Positions 7,793 through 16,669 of a DNA stretch of 64,000 nucleotides are shown in pieces. The notes below the pieces were generated by a model, which was not told where the DNA came from, made no database searches, and worked only from the letters and a program-made list of their open reading frames with translations. This DNA is from Halomonadaceae bacterium T82-2 (GTDB taxonomy: Bacteria; Pseudomonadota; Gammaproteobacteria; Pseudomonadales; Halomonadaceae). The DNA is taken from positions 124,001-188,000 of the forward strand of contig LSBP01000001.1 of the NCBI GenBank assembly GCA_001577635.1. Direction: 5' to 3'. Both the position numbers and the translations under genes were made by a program. Numbering within the stretch: position 1 is the first letter of the stretch; every line of letters begins with the position of its first letter.

Positions 7793-10748
7793 TACCGCGA
7801 CTCGGCGCCAGCCCCATGCGCTGGCGCTGCAGGGGCTGACTTGCAACGGTTGCGTCAACAAGACGCGACGGGCACTGACCGCGCTCGACGGTGAGGCGGA
7901 CATCGACCTCGACACGCGCCTGGCCCGCGTTACCACCACGGAAGACACCGAAGCGCTCATCGCGGCGATCCGCGAGGCCGGCTTCGATGCCGCGCCCGTC
8001 GATCGCGCGCCCCACGCCTTCCTGACCGAGGGCGTCAGCTGCCAGGGGTGCGTCGGCAAGATCCGCCGGACCATTCAAGAACAGGACGCGGCGGCCGTCG
8101 TCGAGGGCGAGCCCAAGGCGGGATGGCTGACGGTCGACAGCACGCTGGACACCGCGACGCTGACCGAGGCCATCGAGGCCGCCGGCTACCATGCCGACCC
8201 CGCGCCCTTCACGACCCGCACCCGCCAGGTGCCCGGCATGTCCTGCCAGGGCTGCGTAAAGCGCATGCGCGAGGCGCTTCAGGCACGCGACCCGCTGGCG
8301 CGGGTCGAGGGCGAACCCGCGGAAAAGCGACTGACGGTGGCCAGCTACCTGCCGGACGCCCTGATCGACACGACGCTCGCCGAGGCCGGCTACCCGCCGG
8401 AAACTGCCGATACCGAATCGGCCTCCGCCGAGGCGCCAGGCGCCGCACCCGCGGCGCCCGAGCCCGAAGCCGACGCCAAGCCGTCTCCGGCGTCCACGGC
8501 ATCCGAGGGGCAGCCCCGGAACCTCGAGCTGGCGCTGTCCGGCATCACCTGTGCGAGCTGCGTGCGGACCATTCAGCAGGCGCTGGATGCCACCGACGGC
8601 GTCGCCCGGGCGGAGGTCAACTTCGCCAGCCGCACCGCCTCGGTCAGCGGCTCGGCCTCGCCGGAGGCGCTGGTCAAGGCGGTGGAAGACGCCGGCTACG
8701 GCGCCGAGGTGATCGAGGACTTGGAGCGCGGCGAGGCCAAGCGCGAGGCCAACGAGGCCCACGAGTACCGCCGCCGGCTGCGCGACACCGTCATCGCGCT
8801 GGTCCCCGGGCTGGCGCTGATGGGCCTGGCGTTCGTCCACGAGCCGGTACTCGCTGGCGGCGAACGCTGGCTGTGGGTCCTCGTGGGGCTGGCCACCCTG
8901 GGCGTGCTGGCCACCGCCGGGCGCGTGTTCTTCGTCGGCGCGCTCAAGGCCTTCCGCCACCACCAGGCCAACATGGACATGCTGGTCGCGGTGGGCACCG
9001 GCGTGGCCTGGCTGTACTCGATGGTCGTCGCCCTGGCCCCCGGCATCGTGCCGGAGGCGGCGCGCTCCCTGTACTTCGAGGCCTCGCTGATGATCGTGGG
9101 CCTGATCAATGTCGGCCAGGCCCTCGAGGTCCGCGCCCGCGGCCGGACCTCCCAGGCCCTCAAGCACCTGCTCGACCTCAAGGTGCACACCGCCCGCGTG
9201 GTGCGTGACGGCGAGGAGCGCGACGTGGCCATCGACGAGGTCCGCGAGGGTGACCAGATCCGGGTCCGCCCCGGCGAGCGCCTGCCGGTGGACGGCGAGG
9301 TGGTCGAGGGCGACAGCTTCATCGACGAGTCGATGCTCACCGGCGAGCCGATGCCGGTCGCCAAGCGCCAGGGCGACGAGGTGGTCGCCGGCACCGTCAA
9401 CGGCAAGGGCTCGCTGGTCTACCGCGCCACCCGCGTGGGGCAGCACACCCGCCTGTCGCGGATCATCGAGCAGGTCCGCAACGCCCAGAACTCGCGCCCG
9501 CCGATCAGCCGGCTGGCCGACCGGGTCGCGGCGGTCTTCGTGCCGACCGTGATGATCCTGGCCGTGATCACGGCCCTGGTGTGGTTCAACGTCGGCCCCG
9601 AGCCGCGCATCATCCACATGCTGGTGGCCGCCACCACGGTGCTGATCATCGCCTGCCCCTGCGCCCTGGGCCTGGCCACGCCCATCTCGACCATGATCGG
9701 CGTCGGCAAGGCCGCCGAGCACGGCGTGCTGATCCGCAGCGGCGAGGCACTGCAGACCGCCAGCCACCTTACCACGCTGGTGGTCGACAAGACCGGCACC
9801 CTGACCGAGGGCAAGCCCGGCGTGACCGACTGGCAGGCCTTCGACGACCAAGCGCGCGTGCTGGGCCTGACCCTGGCGCTGGAGCGCGGCTCCGAGCACC
9901 CGCTGGCCACGGCGCTGGTGGCCCATGCCGAGGCCGCCTCGACCACGCCCGCCGCCATCCGCGACTTCACCTCGCTCACCGGGCGCGGCGTCCAGGCCCA
10001 GGGGCCCGACGGCGAGCGCCTGCTGCTGGGCAATGCCGCGCTGATGCAGGAGGCCGGGGTCGATCTCGCGCCGGGCCGCGACTGGATCGATGACGCCGAG
10101 TCACGGGCCCGCACGGTGATCCACCTGGCCGTCGACGGCCGGCTGGCGGCGCTGTTCGCCGTCGCCGACCCGCTGCGCGAGGACGCCGTGGCGGCCGTCG
10201 CCCGGCTCCGCGAGGCGGGGCTGAAGGTGGTGATGCTCACCGGCGATGCCGCCTCCACCGCCGCCGCGATCGCCGCGGAAGCCGGCATCGACGACTACCG
10301 GGCCGGGCTGCTGCCGGAGGACAAGCACGACGCCATCGCCGAGCTGCAGTCGCGCGGCGAGACCGTCGGCATGGTCGGCGACGGCATCAATGACGCGCCC
10401 GCCCTGGCCCGCGCCGACGTGGGCTTCGCCATCGGCGCCGGCACCGACGTGGCGATCGAGTCCGCCGGCATCGCGCTGATGCGCAACTCGCTGCACGGCG
10501 TCGCCGACGCCATCGCCATCAGCGGCGCGGCGCTGCGCAACATCAAGCAGAACCTGTGGGGGGCGTTCGGCTACAACGTGCTGGGCATTCCCATCGCCGC
10601 CGGGGCGCTCTACCCCGCCACCGGCATGCTGCTGTCGCCGGTCATCGCGGCGCTGGCGATGTCGCTGTCCTCGGTCACCGTGGTCAGCAACGCCAACCGG
10701 CTGCGCCTGTTCACCCCGCAAGAAACGACACGGGAGGCTTCGGCATGA
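7785..10748 (+). CDS. copA: Copper-exporting P-type ATPase with four N-terminal HMA domains
   Basis: This P1B-type ATPase exports monovalent copper (or silver) from the cytoplasm. At 987 residues it is well above the roughly 750-830 of usual bacterial CopA. The excess is four heavy-metal-associated domains: CNGC in the first (about residues 10-70), CQGC in the second (75-135), CQGC in the third (140-205) and CASC in the fourth (245-310). An Ala/Pro/Glu-rich linker precedes the fourth. The core has LTGEPMPV, the intramembrane CPCALGL (around 623), the phosphorylated Asp in DKTGTLT (around 667), SEHPLA and [10 protein letters not shown] (around 864). CPC supports Cu(I). It is cotranscribed with the MerR gene and overlaps the following micropeptide gene by ATGA. 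Confidence 0.95.
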   Translation: MSDTATRRQPHALALQGLTCNGCVNKTRRALTALDGEADIDLDTRLARVTTTEDTEALIAAIREAGFDAAPVDRAPHAFLTEGVSCQGCVGKIRRTIQEQDAAAVVEGEPKAGWLTVDSTLDTATLTEAIEAAGYHADPAPFTTRTRQVPGMSCQGCVKRMREALQARDPLARVEGEPAEKRLTVASYLPDALIDTTLAEAGYPPETADTESASAEAPGAAPAAPEPEADAKPSPASTASEGQPRNLELALSGITCASCVRTIQQALDATDGVARAEVNFASRTASVSGSASPEALVKAVEDAGYGAEVIEDLERGEAKREANEAHEYRRRLRDTVIALVPGLALMGLAFVHEPVLAGGERWLWVLVGLATLGVLATAGRVFFVGALKAFRHHQANMDMLVAVGTGVAWLYSMVVALAPGIVPEAARSLYFEASLMIVGLINVGQALEVRARGRTSQALKHLLDLKVHTARVVRDGEERDVAIDEVREGDQIRVRPGERLPVDGEVVEGDSFIDESMLTGEPMPVAKRQGDEVVAGTVNGKGSLVYRATRVGQHTRLSRIIEQVRNAQNSRPPISRLADRVAAVFVPTVMILAVITALVWFNVGPEPRIIHMLVAATTVLIIACPCALGLATPISTMIGVGKAAEHGVLIRSGEALQTASHLTTLVVDKTGTLTEGKPGVTDWQAFDDQARVLGLTLALERGSEHPLATALVAHAEAASTTPAAIRDFTSLTGRGVQAQGPDGERLLLGNAALMQEAGVDLAPGRDWIDDAESRARTVIHLAVDGRLAALFAVADPLREDAVAAVARLREAGLKVVMLTGDAASTAAAIAAEAGIDDYRAGLLPEDKHDAIAELQSRGETVGMVGDGINDAPALARADVGFAIGAGTDVAIESAGIALMRNSLHGVADAIAISGAALRNIKQNLWGAFGYNVLGIPIAAGALYPATGMLLSPVIAALAMSLSSVTVVSNANRLRLFTPQETTREASA

Positions 10749-10822
10749 GTGTACTCGTCAACCTCATCGGCCTGGCGCTGATCGCCGGCATCGCCTGGTG
10801 GTTCTGGGCGCCCCGCCACTGA
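10745..10822 (+). CDS. Small single-span membrane peptide, coupled to copA
   Basis: A 25-residue frame, [21 protein letters not shown] then APRH, starts within the copA stop (ATGA overlap) and ends just before a strong hairpin. Almost the whole peptide is one transmembrane segment. It resembles the N-terminal anchor of small membrane-bound cupredoxin-like proteins often found in copper operons, but the copper-binding domain is absent here. It could be a genuine accessory peptide of the ATPase or the remnant of such a protein. The coupling and its position before the terminator favour expression. Confidence 0.6.
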   Translation: MSVLVNLIGLALIAGIAWWFWAPRH

Positions 10823-10834
10823 CCCGCCGAGCCC

Positions 10835-10860
10835 GGGCCGGCCGAGCCATCGGCCGGCCC
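10835..10860 (+). terminator. Terminator hairpin of the merR-copA operon
   Basis: A perfect 11-base-pair stem (10835-10845 with 10850-10860, loop GCCA) lies 12 bases after the micropeptide stop, followed by GGCTGTTT. It also separates the operon from the convergent recJ gene. Confidence 0.7.
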
Positions 10861-10874
10861 GGCTGTTTCCCGCC

Positions 10875-12683
10875 TCAGTCGGGCAGCCGCTCGGCATGCT
10901 CGACCATCAACTGCAGCGACTCCCGCCCGCGCCAGCGATTGCGCGACAGCTTGTAGGCACAGCGCAGCCGTGCACCGAGATCGAACGCCGGCAGCTCGCC
11001 GGGCGTCAGGGCGCGAAACCAGATCGCCCTCACGCTGACGGCGCCCTGCGACAGCGTCAGCATCAGGTGGCTGCCGTCGGCGCCCACCACCCGCAGCTGC
11101 TCGACCCGGAACTCGCCGTCGAACAGCGGTGCCTCGAACTCGCGACCGTAGGGCGCCAGGCGCTCGAGCTCGTCCAGCGTCGTCAGGTCGAGCTGCTCGG
11201 GGGCCAGCGCGCCGTCGGTGAGCACGCAGGGATAGAGCTCGCGCTCGCCGAGCTGCGCGTCCACCGCACGGGCGAACGCCTCGCGGAACGCCGCCAGCCG
11301 CTCCAGCGGCACGCCGACCCCGGCCGCCCCGCGATGCCCGCCGAAGCGCGGCAGCGCCTCGGGCGAGAGCTCGTGGGCGCGCTGCAGGGCGTCGCGCAGG
11401 TGCAGCGCCTCGACCGAGCGGCCCGAGCCGGTCAGCATGCCCGGCTGGGCCGCCGGGGTGAGCACCAGCGCCGGGCGGCCGAAGGCCTGCACCAGCCGGG
11501 AGGCGACGATGCCCTGCACCCCGGCATGCCCGGTTTCCAGGTAAACGATCAGCACCCGCGCGCCGTCGGCGACCTGCGCCATGGCCGACGCCCGGGCCTG
11601 CTCGACCATCTCCGCCTCGATCGCCTTGCGCGACTGGTTGTCGGCATCGAGCACCTCGAGGTGACGGCGCGCGCTGGCGTCATCGGTGGCGAGCACGAAG
11701 TGCAGCGCCGCGTAGGGGTCGTCGAGCCGCGAGCGGGCATTGATGCGCGGCCCCATCTGGAAGGCCAGCGTCTCGGCGTCGAAGGGCACGCTGTCGGGAC
11801 CCAGGCGTTCGGCCATGACCCGCCAGCAGGGCGCCTCCATGCGATTGATCAGCGTCAGCCCCTGGGCGACCACGGCACGGTTGATGGCGCTGCCGCCCAG
11901 CGACACGCAGTCGGCGACGGTGCCCAGCGCCACATAGGAGAGCCAGGGCGAGAGCTTGGGGGTCGAGGGCGGCAGGTGGCCGATCTCGATCAGCACTGCG
12001 CGGGTCAGCGACATCACCAGCCAGGCGACCATGCAGCCGGCGATGGTCGGATCGGGGAAGTTGCAGTCGCGGCGAGTGGGATTCACCGTGGCATGGGCCG
12101 AGGCCGGTGGCCCCGCCTCGGGCAGGGCGTGGTGATCGCTGACGATCACGTCGATGCCCGCCGCGGCAAGCCGGGCGATGCGCGGCTCGTCGGAGGAGCC
12201 GCAGTCGGCGGTGATGATCACGCTGGGTCGCGGCGTCAGCGCCAGGGTGCGCTCCACCAGCGGCAGGCTGATGCCGTAGCCATCGAATATGCGGTGGCCG
12301 ATCAGGCTGTGGATGCGCTGCTCCGGCACCCCGAACAGCTCGCTCAGGGTACGCCGGATCACCACGTGAGAGGTGATGCCGTCGACATCGTAGTCGGTGA
12401 GGATGCCGATGTGCTCGCCCTCGGCCACCGCCCGGGCGAGTCGCTCGGCGGCGCGCCGGGCATCCGCCAGCCGCTCGGGATGCTCGAGATGGCGCAGGCT
12501 GGGTGCCACCAGCGGCGCAAGCTCGCCCTGATAGCCGGCCAGGCGTCCGGCCAGCACCCGTGCCTGGAGCTCGGTCAGGCCGGCCTCCCGGGCGCGGCGG
12601 TAGAGCGCCTCGTCACGCGTGCGCGGCAGGATGCGGGGAGCGAGATGTTCTTGCAGGTCGTGGGGATCGGTCACGGCATCCAA
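10875..12683 (-). CDS. recJ: Single-stranded-DNA-specific exonuclease RecJ
   Basis: RecJ degrades single-stranded DNA 5' to 3' in RecF-pathway recombination and mismatch repair. The product is 602 residues (E. coli 577). Phosphoesterase motif I is at about residues 97-102 (DYDVDG) and the DHH motif at 183-185 (VSDHHALPE), followed by the DHHA1 domain with GGHRGAAGVG and a C-terminal OB fold. Metal-binding residues appear intact. The gene is last in the xerD-dsbC-hom-thrC-recJ order known from Pseudomonas. A 205-base gap with a long palindrome separates it from thrC. Confidence 0.95.
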   Translation of the reverse strand: MDAVTDPHDLQEHLAPRILPRTRDEALYRRAREAGLTELQARVLAGRLAGYQGELAPLVAPSLRHLEHPERLADARRAAERLARAVAEGEHIGILTDYDVDGITSHVVIRRTLSELFGVPEQRIHSLIGHRIFDGYGISLPLVERTLALTPRPSVIITADCGSSDEPRIARLAAAGIDVIVSDHHALPEAGPPASAHATVNPTRRDCNFPDPTIAGCMVAWLVMSLTRAVLIEIGHLPPSTPKLSPWLSYVALGTVADCVSLGGSAINRAVVAQGLTLINRMEAPCWRVMAERLGPDSVPFDAETLAFQMGPRINARSRLDDPYAALHFVLATDDASARRHLEVLDADNQSRKAIEAEMVEQARASAMAQVADGARVLIVYLETGHAGVQGIVASRLVQAFGRPALVLTPAAQPGMLTGSGRSVEALHLRDALQRAHELSPEALPRFGGHRGAAGVGVPLERLAAFREAFARAVDAQLGERELYPCVLTDGALAPEQLDLTTLDELERLAPYGREFEAPLFDGEFRVEQLRVVGADGSHLMLTLSQGAVSVRAIWFRALTPGELPAFDLGARLRCAYKLSRNRWRGRESLQLMVEHAERLPD

Positions 12684-12747
12684 GCCCGGTTCCTCTGGAT
12701 GGGATAGCGAATTCGGTCAGACGCCGGGAGGGTCGCCCGGGTCTGAA

Positions 12748-12844
12748 CCGGGGGCAGGCCCGCCGAGGAGGCGCTGTAGACCCCTCCCTGGGCGCTACCG
12801 GCGCCGTCCCTGGCGCCGGACCTCCTCTTCGGGCCTGCCCCCGG
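12748..12844. repeat. Long nested palindromic element
   Basis: Outer arms of 15 bases (12748-12762 and 12830-12844) are perfectly complementary and are continued by GAGGAGG/CCTCCTC. Two smaller hairpins lie inside: one with GTAG/CTAC and CCC/GGG pairing, and a perfect CCGGCGCC/GGCGCCGG stem. The whole folds into a three-way junction. The layout resembles intergenic repeats that I recall from Halomonas-group genomes. It lies between thrC and recJ and may act as a terminator or attenuator for either strand. Confidence 0.65.
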
Positions 12845-12888
12845 CGCCCCTCGCCCGAATGGCGAGTCAGCTCACCGGCGACAAGGAC

Positions 12889-14277
12889 TCACCGGCGGTT
12901 GTCGGCGACGAACCGCTGCACGGCGTCGAGCTCGGCCGGCAGCACGCTGTAGCGCTCCTCGCGCTCGAGCAGGTCGTCCATGTGGCTGGGCAGCGGCACG
13001 CCGGGGAAGCCGGCCTTGACCACCGCATCGGCGAACTTGGCCGGATGCGCGGTGGCCAGGGTGATCATCGGCACGGCCGCATCGCCGCGGCAGACCTCGG
13101 CCGCCCGGTAGCCGGTGGCGGTGTGCGGGTCGAGGATCTCCTTGGTGCGATGGTGCGCCTCGCGGATCACCTCGAGAATCGTCGCGTCGTCCACGCTGTG
13201 GCTGGCAAACTTCTCGCGCAGCCGGGCCAGCGGCGCGTCGGCGAGCGCGGTGGGTTCGTTCTGGAAGCGCTCTAGCAGCGCGCGTACCGCCGCGCCGTCG
13301 CGCTCGTAGGCGTCGAACAGCAGCCGCTCGAAGTTCGACGACACCACGATGTCCATCGACGGCGCCAGCGTCGCCTCGAGCTCGCGCTTCGAGAAGTCGT
13401 TGGCGGCCAGGGTGCGATGCAGGATGTCGTTGGCGTTGGTGGCGATCACGAAGCGCTCGACCGGCAGCCCCATCTGGTAGGCCATGTAGCCGGCGAAGAC
13501 GTTGCCGAAGTTGGCCGACGGCACGCAGAAGCTGACCTTGCGCTGCGGGGCGCCGAGCGCCACGCCGGCGGCGACGTAGTAGACGATCTGGGCCATGATG
13601 CGCGCCCAGTTGATCGAGTTGACCGCCACCAACCGGGTGCCGTTCAGGAAGGCCTGATCGGCGAAGCTGGCCTTGACCATCGCCTGGGCGTCGTCGAAGT
13701 TGCCCTCGATGGCGATGTTGAAGACGTTGTCGGCGAGCACCGTGGTCATCTGCCGGCGCTGCACCTCCGAGACCCGGTTGTGCGGGTGGAGGATGAAGAT
13801 ATCGAGGTTGTCGCAATGGCGGCAGCCCTCGATCGCCGCCGAGCCGGTGTCGCCGGACGTGGCGCCCATGATCACCGCGCGCTCGCCACGCTTCTTCAGG
13901 AAGTGATCGAGCAGCCGGCCGAGCAGCTGCAGGGCGACGTCCTTGAAGGCCAGGGTCGGGCCGTGGAACAGCTCGAGCAGGAAGTGATTGGCGCCGAGCT
14001 GGTTGAGCGGCACCACCGCCTCGTGGCTGAAGGTGGCGTAGGCGTCGTGAACGATCTCGCGGAAGGTCGCGTCGTCGATCTCGCCGCCGACGAACGGCTT
14101 CATCACCCGGAAGGCGATCTCGGCGTACGACAGCCCGGCCATCTCGGCCAGCTCGTCGCGGGACAGCTGCGGCACCGTCTCGGGCACGTAGAGGCCACCG
14201 TCGCTGGCCATGCCGGTCAGCACCACATCCTCGAAGTTGAGCGCCGGCGCCTGGCCGCGCGTACTGATATAACGCAT
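12889..14277 (-). CDS. thrC: Threonine synthase
   Basis: ThrC converts O-phosphohomoserine to threonine using PLP. From ATG 14277 the product is 462 residues, starting MRYISTRGQAPALNFEDVVL, the normal family N-terminus. GTG at 14289 would add four residues. The PLP lysine lies in GPTLAFKDVALQ and the phosphate-binding turn in GATSGDTGSAAIEG. It is directly downstream of hom, so the last two steps of threonine synthesis are encoded together. The 180-base spacer holds the second copy of the dyad-symmetric element. Confidence 0.96.
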   Translation of the reverse strand: MRYISTRGQAPALNFEDVVLTGMASDGGLYVPETVPQLSRDELAEMAGLSYAEIAFRVMKPFVGGEIDDATFREIVHDAYATFSHEAVVPLNQLGANHFLLELFHGPTLAFKDVALQLLGRLLDHFLKKRGERAVIMGATSGDTGSAAIEGCRHCDNLDIFILHPHNRVSEVQRRQMTTVLADNVFNIAIEGNFDDAQAMVKASFADQAFLNGTRLVAVNSINWARIMAQIVYYVAAGVALGAPQRKVSFCVPSANFGNVFAGYMAYQMGLPVERFVIATNANDILHRTLAANDFSKRELEATLAPSMDIVVSSNFERLLFDAYERDGAAVRALLERFQNEPTALADAPLARLREKFASHSVDDATILEVIREAHHRTKEILDPHTATGYRAAEVCRGDAAVPMITLATAHPAKFADAVVKAGFPGVPLPSHMDDLLEREERYSVLPAELDAVQRFVADNRR

Positions 14278-14353
14278 CTTGATTTCCACTCGGTCGTGAG
14301 CTGTCAGCCCCTACTGTAAGCTCATACTGCAAGTCGCGCCGAAGGCGGAGGCG

Positions 14354-14450
14354 AGCGATGGCCAGGCTAGACGAAACGTGGCGCGGACGCGGAGTTTACC
14401 GAGGTAAATGAGCAGTCCAAGCCGCGTTTCAACGACGCATGGCCGAGCGC
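14354..14450. repeat. Dyad-symmetric intra-operon element, copy 2
   Basis: The spacer between hom and thrC carries an imperfect large dyad: GGCCAGGC (14360-14367) can pair with GCATGGCC (14437-14444). The inner arms resemble GACGAAACGTGGC and GCCGCGTTTCAACGAC. The central hairpin TTTACC (14395-14400) / GGTAAA (14403-14408) is followed by ATGAGCAG. The plan matches the element at 4486-4584 with different paired bases in the central stem. Confidence 0.6.
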
Positions 14451-14470
14451 AGCCCCGGATTCGGGGTGAC

Positions 14471-15787
14471 TTACTCCTGTTCGTCCAGGGACTCGACCCG
14501 GATCCGCATCACCGGCCCGGCGATGTCGGCCAGCGACTCGAGCTGACGGATCGCCTCGTTCATGTGCTGCTCGCGGGTACGGTGCGTCAGCAGGATGATC
14601 GGCACCAGTTCGCCCTCGGTGGCTTCCTTCTGGATCAGCGCCTCGATCGAGATGCCCTGCTCGGAGAGGATCGTCGCCACCCGCGCCAGCACCCCGGGGC
14701 GGTCCACCGCCAGCAGGCGCAGGTAGTAGGCGGTGACGATCTCCTCCATGGGCAGGATCGGCAGGCTCTGGTCACCCTCGCGGATGCCGCTGAAGGCCAG
14801 GTACGGCACCCGGTAGTGATGGGCGGTGGTGATGTCGCGGGCCACGTCGAGCAGGTCGGCGACCACCGCCGAGGCGGTCGGCTCGGCCCCCGCGCCGGCG
14901 CCGTAGTAGAGGGTCGGTCCCACGGCGTCGCCCATCACGGCGATGGCGTTCTTGACCCCGTGGACGCTGGCCAGCAGCCGCTCCTTGGGGATCAGCGTGG
15001 GATGCACGCGCAGCTCCAGCCCGGTCTCGGTGCGCTTGGAGATGCCCAGGTGCTTGATGATGTAGCCCAGGTTGTCGGCCTGCTCGACGTCCTCGGCGGT
15101 GATCCGCGAGATGCCCTCGGTGTAGGCCTTCTCGAACTGCAGCGGCACGCCGTAGGCGATGGAAGCGAGGATGGTCAGCTTGTGGGCGGCGTCGATGCCC
15201 TCGACGTCGAAGGTCGGGTCGGCCTCGGCATAGCCCAGCGCCTGGGCCTCGGCGAGCACGTCCTCGAAGGCCCGGCCCTCGTCGCGCATGTGGGTGAGGA
15301 TGTAATTGCCGGTGCCGTTGATGATGCCGGCGACCCACTGGATGCGGTTGGCGCCCAGCCCCTCCCGCAGCGACTTGATCACCGGGATGCCGCCGGCCAC
15401 CGCGGCCTCGAAGGCGACGATCACGCCCTTGGCGTGGGCGGCCTGGAAGATCTCGTTGCCGTGCACGGCGATCAGCGCCTTGTTGGCGGTGACCACGTGC
15501 TTGCCGTGCTCGATGGCCGTGAGCACCAGCTCGCGGGCCACGTCATAGCCGCCGATCAGCTCGACCAGCACGTCGACGTCGGGGTTGCGCGCGACCTCGA
15601 AGATGTCCGCGGTGACCTTGACCCCGGCGGTGTCGCACTCGGGGTTGTCGCGGCGGGCACCGATCTGCTCGATGACGATCGGCCGCCCCGCGCGTCGCGC
15701 GATCTCGTCGGCATTGCGCATCAGCACATTGAAGGTGCCGCCGCCGACGGTCCCCAGTCCACAGATCCCAACTCTCACCGGTTTCAA
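14471..15787 (-). CDS. hom: Homoserine dehydrogenase
   Basis: Hom reduces aspartate semialdehyde to homoserine with NAD(P)H, the branch point to threonine and methionine. The 438-residue monofunctional form starts KPVRVGICGLGTVGGGTFNV (Rossmann GLGTVG). It ends with an ACT regulatory domain (LLAVDRPGVLARVATILSE), which usually mediates threonine feedback. The start is assigned to TTG 15787, eight bases after GGGGGAG, because homologues begin exactly there; the open frame continues upstream without a family match. It is followed by thrC and preceded by dsbC on the same strand. Confidence 0.95.
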   Translation of the reverse strand: MKPVRVGICGLGTVGGGTFNVLMRNADEIARRAGRPIVIEQIGARRDNPECDTAGVKVTADIFEVARNPDVDVLVELIGGYDVARELVLTAIEHGKHVVTANKALIAVHGNEIFQAAHAKGVIVAFEAAVAGGIPVIKSLREGLGANRIQWVAGIINGTGNYILTHMRDEGRAFEDVLAEAQALGYAEADPTFDVEGIDAAHKLTILASIAYGVPLQFEKAYTEGISRITAEDVEQADNLGYIIKHLGISKRTETGLELRVHPTLIPKERLLASVHGVKNAIAVMGDAVGPTLYYGAGAGAEPTASAVVADLLDVARDITTAHHYRVPYLAFSGIREGDQSLPILPMEEIVTAYYLRLLAVDRPGVLARVATILSEQGISIEALIQKEATEGELVPIILLTHRTREQHMNEAIRQLESLADIAGPVMRIRVESLDEQE

Positions 15788-15922
15788 CGTCTTGCTCCCC
15801 CGATTTTCCGTGCTTCGATCGCGGCCCGCCGAGGGCCGCCTGTGTCCAGTCTCCCCGAGAACCCGGGGCATGTCATTGTCGATCGGCGCCCGGGTTGCCC
15901 CGAGAGCGGCGCCGTGGGCGGC

Positions 15923-16666
15923 TCAGCCGGCCGGGTCCAGCCCCAGCATGGCGGCCAGGCGCCTGGGCGGCACATAGCCGGGCACCAGGCGGCCGTCGGG
16001 CAGGACGATCGCCGGCGTGCCCTGAACGCCGAGTTTCAGGCCCAGATGATACTGGTCAGCCACCGGATTGTCGCAGTCCGGCGGGTTGGTGGGTGCCTTG
16101 CCGTGCATCGCGTCGGTCAGGGTTTCCTGACGGTTGTCGGCACACCAGACCTGCGCCATCTGCCGCGCGCCGGCGGAACCCAGCCCGCTGCGTGGAAAGG
16201 CCAGGTACTCCACCGCGATGCCCATGCGATTGAGGGTCGGCACCGCCTCGTGGAGCTTGCGACAGTACGGGCAGGTCACGTCGGTGAACACCCGCAGCAC
16301 CGCCTTTGGCTTGCCGGTGCCGCGGAAGATGACGCGTTGCGACTCGGGAATGGCGGCCAGGCGCTTGTCGCGCTCGGCATTCTCGGCCTGTCGGGTCAGG
16401 TTGACCAGCCCCGTGTCGCGATTGGCATAGAGTTCACCGGCGATGAAGTAGGTCCCCTCGGCATCGCTGTAGAGCGTTTCCCCGGTGGTCAGGCGCACCT
16501 CGTAGAGACCCTTCAGGGGCGTTTCGCTGACCGTCTTGACGGGGACCGGCTTGCCATTGACGGTGAAGGTGTCGGTCAGCGCCTCGGGGACCGCCGCCCG
16601 GGCCACACCGGCCAGCATCAGGCCACTCAGAAGAAGAAGGGACAGGATCCGTGTCATTCGCTGCAT
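15923..16666 (-). CDS. dsbC: Thiol:disulfide interchange protein DsbC
   Basis: DsbC is a periplasmic disulfide isomerase that reshuffles wrong disulfides. The 247-residue precursor has a signal peptide (RILSLLLLSGLMLAGVARA). An N-terminal dimerisation domain follows, then a thioredoxin fold with the active site CPYC (DVTCPYCRKLHEAVP) and the cis-Pro loop GVQGTPAIVLPDG. Two further cysteines (WCADN and PDCDN) correspond to the structural disulfide of the family. It lies between xerD and hom, as in Pseudomonas. Confidence 0.95.
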   Translation of the reverse strand: MQRMTRILSLLLLSGLMLAGVARAAVPEALTDTFTVNGKPVPVKTVSETPLKGLYEVRLTTGETLYSDAEGTYFIAGELYANRDTGLVNLTRQAENAERDKRLAAIPESQRVIFRGTGKPKAVLRVFTDVTCPYCRKLHEAVPTLNRMGIAVEYLAFPRSGLGSAGARQMAQVWCADNRQETLTDAMHGKAPTNPPDCDNPVADQYHLGLKLGVQGTPAIVLPDGRLVPGYVPPRRLAAMLGLDPAG

Positions 16667-16669
16667 GAT

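Noticed and set aside
12872-14332. 486-codon minus-strand frame over thrC
   Set aside because: It is a different frame of the same DNA. The thrC frame has the complete threonine synthase motifs, and this one is Arg/Gly/Ala-rich noise.
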